Shown here piece after piece: positions 1 through 9,504 of a stretch of DNA of 64,000 nt. Each line of letters begins with the position of its first letter. The stretch's first letter is position 1. The stretch is from Emcibacter sp. (lineage in GTDB: Bacteria; Pseudomonadota; Alphaproteobacteria; Sphingomonadales; Emcibacteraceae): positions 682,001 to 746,000 of the forward strand of contig JAJFIQ010000019.1 of assembly GCA_021774785.1 (NCBI GenBank), read 5' to 3'. The translations under genes and the position numbers were made by a program. The notes below the pieces were generated by a model that saw only the letters and a program-made list of their open reading frames with translations, had not been told where the DNA came from and did not search any database.

Positions 1-1018
1 TATCAATATTTTTGGGTAAAATACCTGTAGCTACAGAAAGCTGATTCATAATCTGATGAACCAAGGCCGGAATATCCTCCCGCCGTTGAATAAGTGGTGG
101 CACATGAACCGGAACCACGCTTAAACGGTGAAACAGGTCTTCCCGGAAAAGGTTATTGCTGATCTGCTGTCTGAGGTCGCGGCTGGTGGCACTGATCACC
201 CGCACATTCACCAGAACCTTTTTATTGCCGCCAACCCTCTCAAACGTCTGGTCAGTCAAAATGCGAAGAATTTTTGCTTGTGTATTCTGCGGCATATCAG
301 CCACTTCATCAATGAAAAGGGTCCCCCCATGTGCCTGCTCAAATACCCCGGTTTTTTTAATATCCCCTTCTTCCTCCACACCGAATAATTCATTTTCCAT
401 GCGTTCTGAGGAGATGCTGGCAGCATTGATCACAACGAAAGCCCCTCTGGACCGTTTGGACTGCTTGTGGATAAGGCGAGCGACAACTTCCTTACCTGAA
501 CCGGGTGGTCCGGATATCAGTACCCTGCTACCGCTTGGGGCCACCTTGTCAATAGTATTACGCACCAGATTAATGGCAGATGATGACCCGGTCAGGCCTA
601 CATCAAAACCCATTTTCTCCTTAAGCTCCATATTCTCCCGGCGAAGTTTTTCAACTTCTGTGGCTCTTTCCACCAAAATAAGCAGCTTATCTGTTTCAAA
701 AGGTTTGCTGATAAAATCATAGGCACCAAGCTTAATCGCTGATACCGCAGTTTCGATATTGCCATGACCGCTGATAATGACAACAGGAAGGTCAACATGT
801 AATTTTTTTATCACCTCAAGAAGCTCAAGCCCGTCAAGGCGGCTACCCTGTAGCCAGATATCAAGAATTATCAACGACGGTCGTCTGGATTCTATTTCCG
901 CAAGAGCCGTATCGCTGTCTTTTGCCGTGCGGGTTTCATAGCCTTCATCATCCAGAATACCGGAAATTAAGTCACGAATGTCGGCTTCATCATCAACAAT
1001 TAAAATATCAAGAGCCAT
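1..1018 (-). CDS. ntrX: Nitrogen response regulator NtrX (partial, 3' end outside window)
   Basis: This is the response regulator partner of NtrY in nitrogen and redox control. The ATG is at 1018 (protein starts MALDILIVDDEAD) and the frame stays open to base 1, so about 339 residues of a usual 450-460 are present. An N-terminal receiver has the acidic DDE pocket and a phosphoacceptor Asp in LIILDIW. It is followed by an AAA+ sigma-54-type domain with Walker A GPPGSGKE and Walker B TLFIDEVADMP. The L1 loop that reads GAFTGA in NtrC is missing here: the text is NELFGVEEEGDIKKTG, which is typical of alphaproteobacterial NtrX and suggests it does not activate sigma-54 in the classical way. The C-terminal Fis-type DNA-binding domain lies beyond the window. 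The start overlaps the ntrY stop by 11 bp, so translation is probably coupled. Confidence 0.95.
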   Translation of the reverse strand, partial: MALDILIVDDEADIRDLISGILDDEGYETRTAKDSDTALAEIESRRPSLIILDIWLQGSRLDGLELLEVIKKLHVDLPVVIISGHGNIETAVSAIKLGAYDFISKPFETDKLLILVERATEVEKLRRENMELKEKMGFDVGLTGSSSAINLVRNTIDKVAPSGSRVLISGPPGSGKEVVARLIHKQSKRSRGAFVVINAASISSERMENELFGVEEEGDIKKTGVFEQAHGGTLFIDEVADMPQNTQAKILRILTDQTFERVGGNKKVLVNVRVISATSRDLRQQISNNLFREDLFHRLSVVPVHVPPLIQRREDIPALVHQIMNQLSVATGILPKNID

Positions 1019-3263
1019 AAGCTAACCTTACACTGTTATCTGGTATATTATTTTGAAATTGTACGTTTTTATAAAAAACTAACGTCACCGTTGCCCCGAT
1101 ATCAGAATTATTTTCCAGAAGTAAATCCCCGCCATGATCGGTCATTATTTTCTTCACAATTGCCAGACCAAGACCGGTACCCTTGGTACGTGTCGTAATA
1201 TAGGGTTCTATTAATTTATCTATCAGATGTTCCGGCAAGCCCACACCATTATCCGAAATGCTAACTCTTGTCTCCCCCTCATTATCTACAATAGATACAG
1301 TTATCCGACCCTGATATTCCTCCCCATTGCTCTTTGTTGTCTTCGCCATTGCAGCAATAGATTCTGCTGCATTTTTCATAACATTTGTCAGTGCCTGCCC
1401 GATCTGACTAGCATCACATTCAACATTTAAAACTTCTGTGCCACTGTCCAGCGCAAACCTGATTTTATTATTAGCCACTTCCTGTAGAAAATAGGCCTGC
1501 TTAGTAATCTCAGTCAGATTTTCAACTTTAACTATGGGTGTCGGCATTCGGGCAAATGAGGAAAATTCATCTACCATACGCCTTAGATCACCAACCTGTC
1601 GGACAATAGTGTCCGTACATTGAGTGAAAATTGCAGGATCATTCTTGATTTCCTTCAAATACTTCCGTTTCAGCCGTTCCGCAGCAAGTTGAATTGGGGT
1701 TAGCGGGTTTTTAATCTCATGAGCGATGCGGCGGGCAATATCAGCCCAAGCCGCATTTCTTTGGGCTGCTACTTGCTCTGTAATATCATCAAAGGCAATA
1801 ACAAATCCCTGAATCTCACCCTTTTTGGTTTCTGCGGTTATCCTGACCATCAAATTGAGAATAATGTCATCTCGATCAATAACGATCTGACCCTGCACAG
1901 ATGGACTTTCTGTTGACCTGATCTTATTAAAAAGCTCCTCAACTTCCGGCATAATATCCTGAATTTTTGCGCCCGGCATATCGTCAATTTCGAGATCAAG
2001 CATATTCGCGGCTGATTTGTTGGGCAGGGTCACCTTGCCAGAAGGGTCCAGACCCATAATACCCGCAGATACCCCCGATAGCACAGCCGCCATAAAGCGG
2101 TGCCGCTCCTCAAGTGTTATATTGGCACGCTTAATATCCCTTTGCTGCTGATCCAGTTGACGGGTCATTTTGTTAAAGGCCCGGGTCAGGCCACCCAGAT
2201 CATCATAGCCCTTTCGAATTGGAGCACGGGCGGTAAAATCCCCCTTACCGACCATTTCCGAAGCATCAACCAAATTTGTAATTGGCTCCATTAGCTTGCG
2301 GGCTAGTCCAATACCCAGCCAAATCGCGGCAAAAAGAATTAAAAAAGCGATAATAATATATGTCAAGTTAAACCATAACCTGTAGCGCGACTGCTCACCC
2401 AATGCCGCCATATAATCCGACCGCGCATCCGTTGTTTTTTTAACCAAAGCCAATGCCTTGGGATCAACAAATCGGCTGATATAAAGGAAATGATCCAGAA
2501 ACCCATCCAGAGCAACAAGCACCCGGACACGGTTATCATTATCACCGCCAACGATGGGTACAATATTACCCTTTGCTGCCATATCCAGTGCAGCAAGGGG
2601 AAATGAATCGCCAATCAGACTCAACGTCGTTTTGGCCCTTGCCTTTACTTGCCCGTTTCGATCAAAAACAATAGCTTCTGAAAGAGTCAGAAATTGGGCC
2701 TGTACGGATAAGGCCTGCTCAAGAAGTACGCGATTTTGCGATAAAACAAATGACTGCGCATTCAAGTCTCTGGCAACGCCGAGGACATCGGCCTGAATGG
2801 CTTTCTTATGTTCTTCAATATAGGCCTCGGCCACTGCTTGAGAATTATCAAGGGCAGAGCGAACCTTGTCACTGAACCAGCTTTGCATGCCAAATTCAAA
2901 AAACAAGCCGGAAACTATGGCAACGATAATCGTCGGCGTAATAGCCACTATACTGAATAGGGTAACAATACGCCTATGCAGGCGCGAACTGCCGGCACTG
3001 GCCCTTTGTGTGGCCCGCAATTGCACAATCTGCTGGGCGACCAAAGCCCCCAAAACAAGTAATATTGTCAGGTTTATAGTCAGTAAAACAAAAAGCGTGG
3101 TTGACGTCGGCAGAAAAGGCCCCACATTTGAAAAAGTGGCGAAAGTGGCAAATACTGAGATAACAGCAGCAATTGCCATACCATAAGCAGACTTCTTGGC
3201 AAGATTAGTTCTTCTTGCCCAAGCCTGAATTTTGCGAAATGGCTTTGATTTTCTCTTGTCCAT
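1008..3263 (-). CDS. ntrY: Nitrogen regulation sensor histidine kinase NtrY
   Basis: Membrane sensor kinase for NtrX. Visible in order are N-terminal transmembrane segments (one in AYGMAIAAVISVFATF, another in ILLVLGALVAQQI), a periplasmic sensor region, another membrane helix (YIIIAFLILFAAIWLGIG), a HAMP linker, a PAS-like region, a HisKA box with the phospho-His in [13 protein letters not shown], and a HATPase with N box (NVMKNAAES), G1 (DNGVGLP) and G2 (GTGLGLAIVKK). I chose the ATG at 3263 (MDKRKSKPFRK, 751 aa). A TTG at 3320 would add 19 residues that look unlike a signal anchor, and neither start has a clear Shine-Dalgarno sequence. It lies 79 bp after ntrC and overlaps ntrX by 11 bp, in one dusB-ntrBCYX transcription unit. 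Confidence 0.93.
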   Translation of the reverse strand: MDKRKSKPFRKIQAWARRTNLAKKSAYGMAIAAVISVFATFATFSNVGPFLPTSTTLFVLLTINLTILLVLGALVAQQIVQLRATQRASAGSSRLHRRIVTLFSIVAITPTIIVAIVSGLFFEFGMQSWFSDKVRSALDNSQAVAEAYIEEHKKAIQADVLGVARDLNAQSFVLSQNRVLLEQALSVQAQFLTLSEAIVFDRNGQVKARAKTTLSLIGDSFPLAALDMAAKGNIVPIVGGDNDNRVRVLVALDGFLDHFLYISRFVDPKALALVKKTTDARSDYMAALGEQSRYRLWFNLTYIIIAFLILFAAIWLGIGLARKLMEPITNLVDASEMVGKGDFTARAPIRKGYDDLGGLTRAFNKMTRQLDQQQRDIKRANITLEERHRFMAAVLSGVSAGIMGLDPSGKVTLPNKSAANMLDLEIDDMPGAKIQDIMPEVEELFNKIRSTESPSVQGQIVIDRDDIILNLMVRITAETKKGEIQGFVIAFDDITEQVAAQRNAAWADIARRIAHEIKNPLTPIQLAAERLKRKYLKEIKNDPAIFTQCTDTIVRQVGDLRRMVDEFSSFARMPTPIVKVENLTEITKQAYFLQEVANNKIRFALDSGTEVLNVECDASQIGQALTNVMKNAAESIAAMAKTTKSNGEEYQGRITVSIVDNEGETRVSISDNGVGLPEHLIDKLIEPYITTRTKGTGLGLAIVKKIMTDHGGDLLLENNSDIGATVTLVFYKNVQFQNNIPDNSVRLAYGS

Positions 3264-3342
3264 AAAATAGCAACACTCAAAAAATAAACACCGAAGCTCC
3301 AGAATATCATATTGTTGCAATTATGCAACAGGCTTATGTGCT

Positions 3343-4791
3343 TTATCGTTTATGAATGTCGATATCCAGATCCTTAATTTTTTTACGCAGGGTATTGCGG
3401 TTTACCCCTAATAATTCAGCAGCCTTAATCTGATTACCCCGTGTCGCCGACAACGTATTTTCAATCAGGGGCTTTTCAAATTCCCTTAGCAGACGGGAAT
3501 ATAACCCCGGAGGGGGCAAATCATGAGGCAGATGGGCATCAAAATATTTCTTTAAATGACGATTGATAGATTCCTGCAGCGTCTCATTAGCAGCAACGTC
3601 ATTTCCCCTGACCTGATCTCCAATGGCAAGCGGGATCATTTCCGAACGGGCAATATCAAGGGTGATCGTATCTTCCATATAAAGGGCGGCTATTCTCTGA
3701 CATAAGTTTTCCAGTTCCCTGACATTTCCCGGCCAATCATATTGTTTAAGATAATCCAGTGCATCCGCTTCTATGAGTTTTGGAATTTGATCATTTTCAT
3801 GAGCATATGTGTTTAAAAACTGACGCATAAGATCATGAATATCATCGATCCGTTCCCTGAGCGGTGGTATTCTCAATGGCACAACATTCAGGCGATAATA
3901 AAGGTCTTCCCTAAATAATCCCTGATTAATCAATGACTTCAAATCACGATGAGTGGCACATATAATTCTGACATCTGTCTTGATGGGCTTTTTTCCGCCA
4001 ACAGTAGAATATTCACCTTCCTGCAATACTCTGAGCAGCCGGGTTTGCGCCTCCAGCGGCATATCGCCAATTTCATCCAGAAATAATGTGCCGCCCTGGG
4101 CCTGCTCAAACCGTCCAGAACTACGGCTTTCTGCACCCGTGAAAGCACCTTTTTCATGACCGAATAATTCACTTTCAATCAGTTCGCGGGGAATCGCCGC
4201 CATATTCAGGGCCACAAAGGGACTGTTCTTGCGTTTCCCAAAATCATGTAAGGCTCTGGCTACAAGCTCCTTACCGGTGCCAGATTCACCGGTGATAGTG
4301 ACGGTCAGGTCCGAGGTCATCAGTCGTGCCATAACCCGATACACATTCTGCATGGCCGAAGAGCGTCCGATCAGTGGCAACTCTTCATTTTCATCCACCA
4401 CTTCCACCATTTTTGCATTGCCTGATTTAACCGTCAGGGCTTTAGTGACAACAGATTTCAGCTCGTTCAAGTCAAAGGGCTTCGGTAGATATTCATAAGC
4501 CCCCCGTTCCGTGGCCTTAACCGCCGTCATCAGAGTATTCTGGGCCGACATGACAATCACAGGAAGCTCGGGTCGAACTTTCTTAATTTTTGGCAACAAA
4601 TCAAGTCCGTTTTCATCGGGCATGACCACATCAGTGATCACAAGGTCGCCCTCCCCAATGGATACCCAACGCCATAGGGTCGCCGCATTTCCCGTCAATC
4701 TAACCTGATAGCCATCTCTTTCAAATGCTTTGGATAGTACCATACGAATGGCTTTATCGTCATCTGCGATGAGCAGTGTTTTTTCTGTCAT
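3343..4791 (-). CDS. ntrC: Nitrogen regulation response regulator NtrC (GlnG)
   Basis: Sigma-54 enhancer-binding activator phosphorylated by NtrB, switching on nitrogen-assimilation genes. The 482-aa protein is full length. The receiver has the acidic triad D10-D12, the phosphoacceptor D54 ([12 protein letters not shown]) and the Lys in LPKPFD. The AAA+ domain has Walker A GESGTGKE, an intact GAFTGA loop and Walker [14 protein letters not shown]-terminal Fis helix-turn-helix is seen in [18 protein letters not shown]. Its ATG overlaps the ntrB stop by 4 bp (ATGA), so the kinase and regulator are translationally coupled. The intact GAFTGA contrasts with the neighbouring NtrX. Confidence 0.97.
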   Translation of the reverse strand: MTEKTLLIADDDKAIRMVLSKAFERDGYQVRLTGNAATLWRWVSIGEGDLVITDVVMPDENGLDLLPKIKKVRPELPVIVMSAQNTLMTAVKATERGAYEYLPKPFDLNELKSVVTKALTVKSGNAKMVEVVDENEELPLIGRSSAMQNVYRVMARLMTSDLTVTITGESGTGKELVARALHDFGKRKNSPFVALNMAAIPRELIESELFGHEKGAFTGAESRSSGRFEQAQGGTLFLDEIGDMPLEAQTRLLRVLQEGEYSTVGGKKPIKTDVRIICATHRDLKSLINQGLFREDLYYRLNVVPLRIPPLRERIDDIHDLMRQFLNTYAHENDQIPKLIEADALDYLKQYDWPGNVRELENLCQRIAALYMEDTITLDIARSEMIPLAIGDQVRGNDVAANETLQESINRHLKKYFDAHLPHDLPPPGLYSRLLREFEKPLIENTLSATRGNQIKAAELLGVNRNTLRKKIKDLDIDIHKR

Positions 4792-5873
4792 AATCCCTGC
4801 CCTTCAATACTCGGTAATAATACTCTGAAAGTCGTATTTGTCTTTGTCGTATCACATTCAATTATACCACCGTGGTCCCCGACAATCTTTGCCACAAGTG
4901 CCAGCCCAAGCCCCGTTCCCATTGATTTTGTGGTGACAAAAGGGTCAAATAAATAGGGTTTAAAATCATCAGCTATGCCACGGCCATTATCAATCACACA
5001 GATTTCCAGTGGCAGATGCATTCGTTCCTTTGACCCTGCAACCGCAACCCGCACACCATGACGGTATGCCGTTGTTAAGGTCACTTCACCACCATTATGG
5101 GGTAAAGCCTCCACAGCATTTTTGATCAGGTTCAAAAAAACCTGAATTAGCAACCCTTTGTCACCCCGTGCGGATGGGATAGACGGGTCATATATTTCCT
5201 TAAATGTGATATGCTGACCAAATCCGTTTTGGGCAAGCTTCCGCACATGTTCCAATACAGAATGGATATTGATATCCTCCGCTGTAATTGGCTTGTTATT
5301 GGAAAAGACCTCCATACGGTCAACCAAAGCACATATACGATCAGTTTCCTCACAAATAAGGCGGGTCAGGTCACGATCACTTTCGCTGATTTCATGCTCA
5401 AGAAGTTGTGCCGAACCGCGAATGCCCGACAGGGGGTTCTTGATCTCATGTGCCAGAACTGAAGCCATCCCTGCGACGGAGCGCGCCGCCCCACGGTGTT
5501 TTAATTGTTGGCTGATTTTCTGGGCAATGCTGCGTTCCTGTAATTGAATAACCATGTCGCCATCACCTTCGATGAGGGGAGACACATGAATATCAACGCG
5601 CTTGCCACTATACTTTGGACTGCTCAGCAAAATATCATATTCAGATGTAATGGTTTTATTCTGCCGGGATTGATTGACAATTGATACCAGTGGACTATCG
5701 AAAGAAACAACATCCTCCAGCTTACGCCTGAGTAGCAATTTCGCCCCGGAAAAGAACAATTGTTCCGCAGCATTATTGACATAGGTTACATGATTTTTAT
5801 CGTCCACGACAACAATGCTATCGGGCAGACTGTTGAGTATCAAATCTTGACTTATAGCCGCCTGTGAAGTCAA
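4788..5873 (-). CDS. ntrB: Nitrogen regulation sensor kinase NtrB (GlnL)
   Basis: Soluble PII-controlled histidine kinase/phosphatase for NtrC. The 361-aa protein has an N-terminal PAS domain (about residues 12-110), a HisKA dimerisation box with phospho-His at about H142 ([12 protein letters not shown]), and a HATPase with N box ([10 protein letters not shown]), G1 (DNGRGIADD) and G2 ([10 protein letters not shown]). No membrane segment is present, as expected for the cytoplasmic enzyme. It overlaps dusB by 4 bp upstream and ntrC by 4 bp downstream. The dusB(nifR3)-ntrB-ntrC arrangement is a long-known alphaproteobacterial operon. Confidence 0.97.
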   Translation of the reverse strand: MTSQAAISQDLILNSLPDSIVVVDDKNHVTYVNNAAEQLFFSGAKLLLRRKLEDVVSFDSPLVSIVNQSRQNKTITSEYDILLSSPKYSGKRVDIHVSPLIEGDGDMVIQLQERSIAQKISQQLKHRGAARSVAGMASVLAHEIKNPLSGIRGSAQLLEHEISESDRDLTRLICEETDRICALVDRMEVFSNNKPITAEDINIHSVLEHVRKLAQNGFGQHITFKEIYDPSIPSARGDKGLLIQVFLNLIKNAVEALPHNGGEVTLTTAYRHGVRVAVAGSKERMHLPLEICVIDNGRGIADDFKPYLFDPFVTTKSMGTGLGLALVAKIVGDHGGIIECDTTKTNTTFRVLLPSIEGQGL

Positions 5874-6868
5874 GCCGCCAACTCCTCAATCAAAGGATCA
5901 AAAAAGTCATTGATCATTTCCTGCACCTGCCGCGCATCAGTCATGCGATTTACCTGCTGCCGGAAAAAAGCACTGTCCCGCAGGCCTTTAGTATACCAGG
6001 AGATGTGTTTACGGGCAATTTTCTTACCTGCATCTTCACCGTAATGGTCTATCATGGCCTGATAGTGATCCAACACGATATCCTTCAATTCTGCCAAGGT
6101 TGGGTCCGCTCGCTTCTCACCGGTTTTCAGGTAATGGATGACCTGTGACAGGAACCACGGCTTGCCATAAACCCCGCGCCCGATCATTACACCATCCGCA
6201 CCGGATTGACGCAAGGCTTCACGGGCATCTTCGCAGGTAACAATATCACCATTGGCAATCACAGGGATAGAAACGGCATCCTTAACTTCCCCGATAAAGC
6301 TCCAGTCCGCACTGCCCTTATACATCTGGTTACGGGTACGACCATGAACTGTGACCATCTTGATGCCCACATCCTCTGCAATTATGGCAAGTTCGGGAGC
6401 ATTGCGGTTGGTGATATCCCATCCGGTACGCATTTTCAGGGTCACAGGAACCTCTACCGCACCCACAACCGCCACCAATATCTTCCGGGCCTCCGCCAAA
6501 TCCTGCATCAGTGCGGACCCCGCGTAACCATTGACAATTTTCTTGGCCGGACAACCCATATTGATATCAATAATCCGCGCGCCCTTGTCTTCATTCATTT
6601 TCGCGGCAAGTGCCATCATCTCAGGGTCGCAACCTGCTAATTGCACCGATATCAGATATTCATCACTCTCGGCATAGGCCATTTTATGGGTGCGTTTATG
6701 GTCACGGATCATGGCCTGACTGGCTATCATTTCCGACGTGACAAGTCCCGCTCCAAAGCGTTTAACCAATCGCCTGAACGGCAAGTCTGTAACACCCGCC
6801 ATAGGGCTAAGCAGTACAGGGGCTTCGAGTTCAATCGGCCCAATATTTATTTTCATATTTTGCATCAT
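5870..6868 (-). CDS. dusB: tRNA-dihydrouridine synthase DusB (NifR3)
   Basis: FMN-dependent enzyme that reduces specific uridines in the tRNA D-loop. The 332-aa TIM-barrel protein shows the family signature at the N terminus (SPMAGVTDLPFRRLV), the catalytic-cysteine segment MGCPAKKIVNGYAGSALM, HGRTRNQMYKG, and the phosphate-binding GADGVMIGRG. It heads the ntr operon and its TGA overlaps the ntrB ATG. Two further in-frame ATGs lie just downstream (6865 and 6856). No Shine-Dalgarno sequence is visible before any of them, so the exact start is uncertain by a few residues and the message could be nearly leaderless. Confidence 0.95.
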   Translation of the reverse strand: MMQNMKINIGPIELEAPVLLSPMAGVTDLPFRRLVKRFGAGLVTSEMIASQAMIRDHKRTHKMAYAESDEYLISVQLAGCDPEMMALAAKMNEDKGARIIDINMGCPAKKIVNGYAGSALMQDLAEARKILVAVVGAVEVPVTLKMRTGWDITNRNAPELAIIAEDVGIKMVTVHGRTRNQMYKGSADWSFIGEVKDAVSIPVIANGDIVTCEDAREALRQSGADGVMIGRGVYGKPWFLSQVIHYLKTGEKRADPTLAELKDIVLDHYQAMIDHYGEDAGKKIARKHISWYTKGLRDSAFFRQQVNRMTDARQVQEMINDFFDPLIEELAA

Positions 6869-7040
6869 AATGTCTAAAATTTAAGCAACTTATTAAAATG
6901 ATCAATAATTAATCAAAATCTGGCCGCACCATACAAGAAAAGCCCCTGAAGGTCAAAGAACAATTGCCATAAGAAAAATACAGACTTTCCCACAATGAAA
7001 TGATAACTTTCGATATCGACAGACAAATGGAATATATGGA

Positions 7041-8192
7041 ATGAAAGTCGCCGTCTTAATAGTTGCCGCAGGAAAAGGACATAGAGTTGGTGCGGAACTG
7101 CCAAAGCAATATATGCCGCTCGGCAACACAAGTATTTTGCATCATTCCATCAGCGCGTTTTTAAACGTATCTTACGTTGATATTATACGGACCGTCATCC
7201 ATGCGGACGATCACGAACTTTATCATAAGGCCGTAGAAGGCCTCGATATTCTTCCGCCCGTAAACGGAGGTGGGTCACGTCAACAATCGGTCATGATGGG
7301 ACTACAAAGTCTTGGCGTACATGAGCCTGACCTTGTACTTATTCATGATGCTGCACGGCCATTCATTTCAACGGCTCAAATTGAAAATATCATTGTGAAA
7401 TGCGCGAAATATGGTGCGGTCATCCCGACCCTACCCGTGGTTGATACGATGAAACAGGTCACAGAAGGCAAGATAAATAAAACCGTTGACCGAAGCACCC
7501 TCGCCCGCGCCCAAACGCCGCAGGCTTTTCGATATAAGCTGATCTTTATGGCCCACAAAAGGCTGGAAGACAAAGACCTGACCGACGACAGTGCTATCGC
7601 CGAAGCCTGTGGCATACAGGTATTAAGCACGGCGGGCGATGAACGGAATTTTAAAATTACAACAGCAGAAGACCTGAAAAAGGCACAATATATGATTAAG
7701 GAAAATCTAACCGATATTCGTACGGGACAAGGGTTTGATGTCCATGCTTTTGAAAATGGCAATCAGGTCATTTTAGGCGGCATCGCCATACCCCATGACA
7801 AAAAGCTAAAAGGTCATTCGGACGCCGATGTGGCCCTGCATGCCCTGACCGATGCTTTGCTTGGTGCCATAGGTGACGGTGACATCGGCACTCATTTCCC
7901 GCCCAGTGATGACAAATGGAAGAACGCAAGCTCAGATATATTCTTAAAATATACGGCTAAGATATTGAAAAACAAAGAAGCCATTATTTCGAATATTGAC
8001 CTTACCATCATTTGTGAAGTCCCCAAAATAACTCCGCACAGGGAAGCTATCCGTGATAATATCGCCGAAATCCTGAATATTGAAACCTCCCGCGTCAGCA
8101 TCAAAGCGACCACAACGGAAACGCTGGGCTTTACCGGACGGGGCGAAGGTATTGCGGCTCAGGCCATAGTTACCATCCGGCTACCAGAGTGA
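7041..8192 (+). CDS. ispDF: Bifunctional IspD/IspF (MEP cytidylyltransferase / MECDP synthase)
   Basis: Carries out two non-consecutive steps of the non-mevalonate isoprenoid pathway, making CDP-methylerythritol and then the cyclic diphosphate. The first 220 or so residues are IspD, with the CTP-binding start IVAAGKGHRVG, PKQY, IHDAARPF and the TPQAFR segment. The rest is IspF, with the zinc ligands in GFDVHAF and the GHSDADVALHALTDALLGA block, FPPSD, and the C-terminal KATTTETLGFTGRGEGI. The fusion is common in alphaproteobacteria. It is divergent from dusB across about 170 bp and followed after 10 bp by pgpA, suggesting an ispDF-pgpA-pncC operon. Confidence 0.97.
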   Translation: MKVAVLIVAAGKGHRVGAELPKQYMPLGNTSILHHSISAFLNVSYVDIIRTVIHADDHELYHKAVEGLDILPPVNGGGSRQQSVMMGLQSLGVHEPDLVLIHDAARPFISTAQIENIIVKCAKYGAVIPTLPVVDTMKQVTEGKINKTVDRSTLARAQTPQAFRYKLIFMAHKRLEDKDLTDDSAIAEACGIQVLSTAGDERNFKITTAEDLKKAQYMIKENLTDIRTGQGFDVHAFENGNQVILGGIAIPHDKKLKGHSDADVALHALTDALLGAIGDGDIGTHFPPSDDKWKNASSDIFLKYTAKILKNKEAIISNIDLTIICEVPKITPHREAIRDNIAEILNIETSRVSIKATTTETLGFTGRGEGIAAQAIVTIRLPE

Positions 8193-8202
8193 AAGAATAA
8201 CA

Positions 8203-8703
8203 ATGTTTGTTGAAAAATGGTCAAAATCCCCCCTGCATCCGGCCTTACTGCTTGCCACATGGTTCTATTCCGGCCTTACCCCCAAAGCACCGGGCACGAT
8301 GGGGTCACTGGCAGCCCTGCCCTTTGCATGGATCATCATTGAACGCTTCGGCCCCTTGGGATTATGTATTGCCATTATCGCCATTTTTTTTGTGGGACTC
8401 TGGGCTTCCAAAGTCTATATGACTGAGACGGGCAAGACCGACCCCGGTGAGATTGTCATTGATGAAGTGGCCGGACAATGGATCGCCTGCCTGCCCATTG
8501 CCGCCATGACGTCAACTATCCCTCTATCCATTGGTCCCTTTGTGCTGGCTTTAGCGGCTTTCCGGGTTTTTGACATCTATAAACCCTGGCCCATAAAAAT
8601 ATTTGATCAACGTCATGATGCTTACGGTGTTATGATGGATGATGTCATCGCCGGATTTTTTGCCGCCATAATTTTGATTGGATTTTATAGTTATGTTCTC
8701 TGA
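8203..8703 (+). CDS. pgpA: Phosphatidylglycerophosphatase A
   Basis: Inner-membrane phosphatase that converts phosphatidylglycerophosphate to phosphatidylglycerol. The 166-aa product shows the PgpA signatures: TPKAPGTMGSLAALP near residue 28, DPGEIVIDEVAGQWIA in the middle, FRVFDIYKPWPI, and DQRHDAYGVMMDDVIAG with the metal-binding acidic residues. There are about four hydrophobic helices. A Shine-Dalgarno-like AAAGAA lies before the ATG. It overlaps the next gene by 11 bp. Confidence 0.93.
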   Translation: MFVEKWSKSPLHPALLLATWFYSGLTPKAPGTMGSLAALPFAWIIIERFGPLGLCIAIIAIFFVGLWASKVYMTETGKTDPGEIVIDEVAGQWIACLPIAAMTSTIPLSIGPFVLALAAFRVFDIYKPWPIKIFDQRHDAYGVMMDDVIAGFFAAIILIGFYSYVL

Positions 8704-9184
8704 TAAAATCATTAAGCTCGCCACGGAAACCCTACAAATGGCACGGGACAAGGGGCTGCATCTGGCCACCGCCGAATCCTGCACAGGGGGCCTGATTATG
8801 GGTGCCTTGACTGAGATCGCCGGATCATCCGACGTAGTCGACCGTGGCTTCATCACCTATACCAACCGTGCTAAAATGGAGGTTTTGGGCGTCACCGCCG
8901 AAACCCTGCGTATCGGCGGCGCGGTAACGCGTGTGACCGCCATAGCTATGGCAGAAGGTGCCTTAGCACATTCATCGGCAAACATCGCGGTATCAGTCAC
9001 GGGCATAGCCGGCCCCGGCGGTGGCAATTCTGAAAAGCCCGTGGGTTTGGTTCATATGGCTTGCGCCAGTCGGGATGGTGTGATCCTGCATGAAATGCAT
9101 CAGTTTGGGGATGTCGGACGGGATAAGGTCAGGGAAGCGACTGTTATTGCGGCGTTGGAATTATTTCAAAGGACAATGATTTAA
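8693..9184 (+). CDS. pncC: Nicotinamide-nucleotide amidase (CinA C-terminal domain, PncC)
   Basis: Deamidates nicotinamide mononucleotide in pyridine-nucleotide recycling. The 163-aa protein is only the CinA C-terminal domain, with the catalytic ATAESCTGGLIMGALTEIAGSS motif region near residue 25 (split here as ATAESCTGG and LTEIAGSS), GFITYTNRAK, and VSVTGIAGPGGG. The N-terminal molybdopterin-binding-like half of full CinA is absent, as in many proteobacterial homologues. I chose ATG 8693. A TTG at 8678 would extend it by five residues deeper into pgpA. Confidence 0.9.
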   Translation: MFSDKIIKLATETLQMARDKGLHLATAESCTGGLIMGALTEIAGSSDVVDRGFITYTNRAKMEVLGVTAETLRIGGAVTRVTAIAMAEGALAHSSANIAVSVTGIAGPGGGNSEKPVGLVHMACASRDGVILHEMHQFGDVGRDKVREATVIAALELFQRTMI

Positions 9185-9200
9185 TCTTCCAAACACCAAC

Positions 9201-9284
9201 CGTCATGCTGAACTAGTTTCAGTACCCATTTAGCCACTTCCGAAATGTATAAAGCATGGAACCTGAACTAAATTCAGGGTGAAG
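9201..9284. repeat. Imperfect inverted repeat, CGTCATGCTGAAC type
   Basis: The left arm at 9201-9226 begins CGTCATGCTGAACTAG. The right arm at 9258-9284 read on the other strand begins CTTCACCCTGAATTTAG, and the arms match at most positions with one gap. The loop is about 30 bp. It resembles the short CGTCATGCTGAACT palindromic repeats scattered between genes in many bacteria. Only one copy was seen in this window, so family membership is inferred. Confidence 0.5.
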
Positions 9285-9350
9285 TACTATTTTCAGAAAT
9301 AGAACACAAATATAGGTAATCAAAAAACCTAGGCGCCCCCCGCTGCCCAC

Positions 9351-9451
9351 CGTCATTCCCGTACAGGCAGGAATCCAGACCAGAAAATAATAGCCATCTT
9401 CGATGTCATTTTCATATAAGAAACTAGATTACCGCCTGTACGGGAATAACA
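9351..9451. repeat. REP-like inverted repeat, copy 1 (CGTCATTCCCG family)
   Basis: The left arm 9351-9378 reads CGTCATTCCCGTACAGGC and continues AGGAATCCAG. The right arm 9424-9451, reverse-complemented, contains TTATTCCCGTACAGGC and continues GGTAATCTAG. The spacer is 45 bp. A second, diverged copy lies at 46379-46448. The family resembles the CGTCATTCCCG...GGAATCCAG elements common in alphaproteobacteria. It could act as a bidirectional terminator between the convergent genes. Confidence 0.75.
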
Positions 9452-9504
9452 TGGGTTTTAGAGGGTAAGAATAATAATTTAAGTGTCAGTTATAGTGAAA
9501 AAAT

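Larger units (their letters stand above)
9185..9504. other. Intergenic region between convergent pncC and ratA-like gene, made of repeats
   Basis: This 320-bp gap has no convincing ORF. Most of it is two unrelated imperfect inverted repeats (9201-9284 and 9351-9451) that could fold as hairpins in transcripts from either side. They replace a conventional terminator at this convergent junction. Confidence 0.7.

Noticed and set aside
156-722. Plus-strand open frame (188 codons) at the window start
   Set aside because: It lies opposite NtrX, whose minus-strand frame gives receiver and AAA+ motifs through this whole stretch.
3264-3320. TTG-initiated N-terminal extension of NtrY
   Set aside because: The extra 19 residues are unlike the family N terminus and a family-like ATG lies at 3263.
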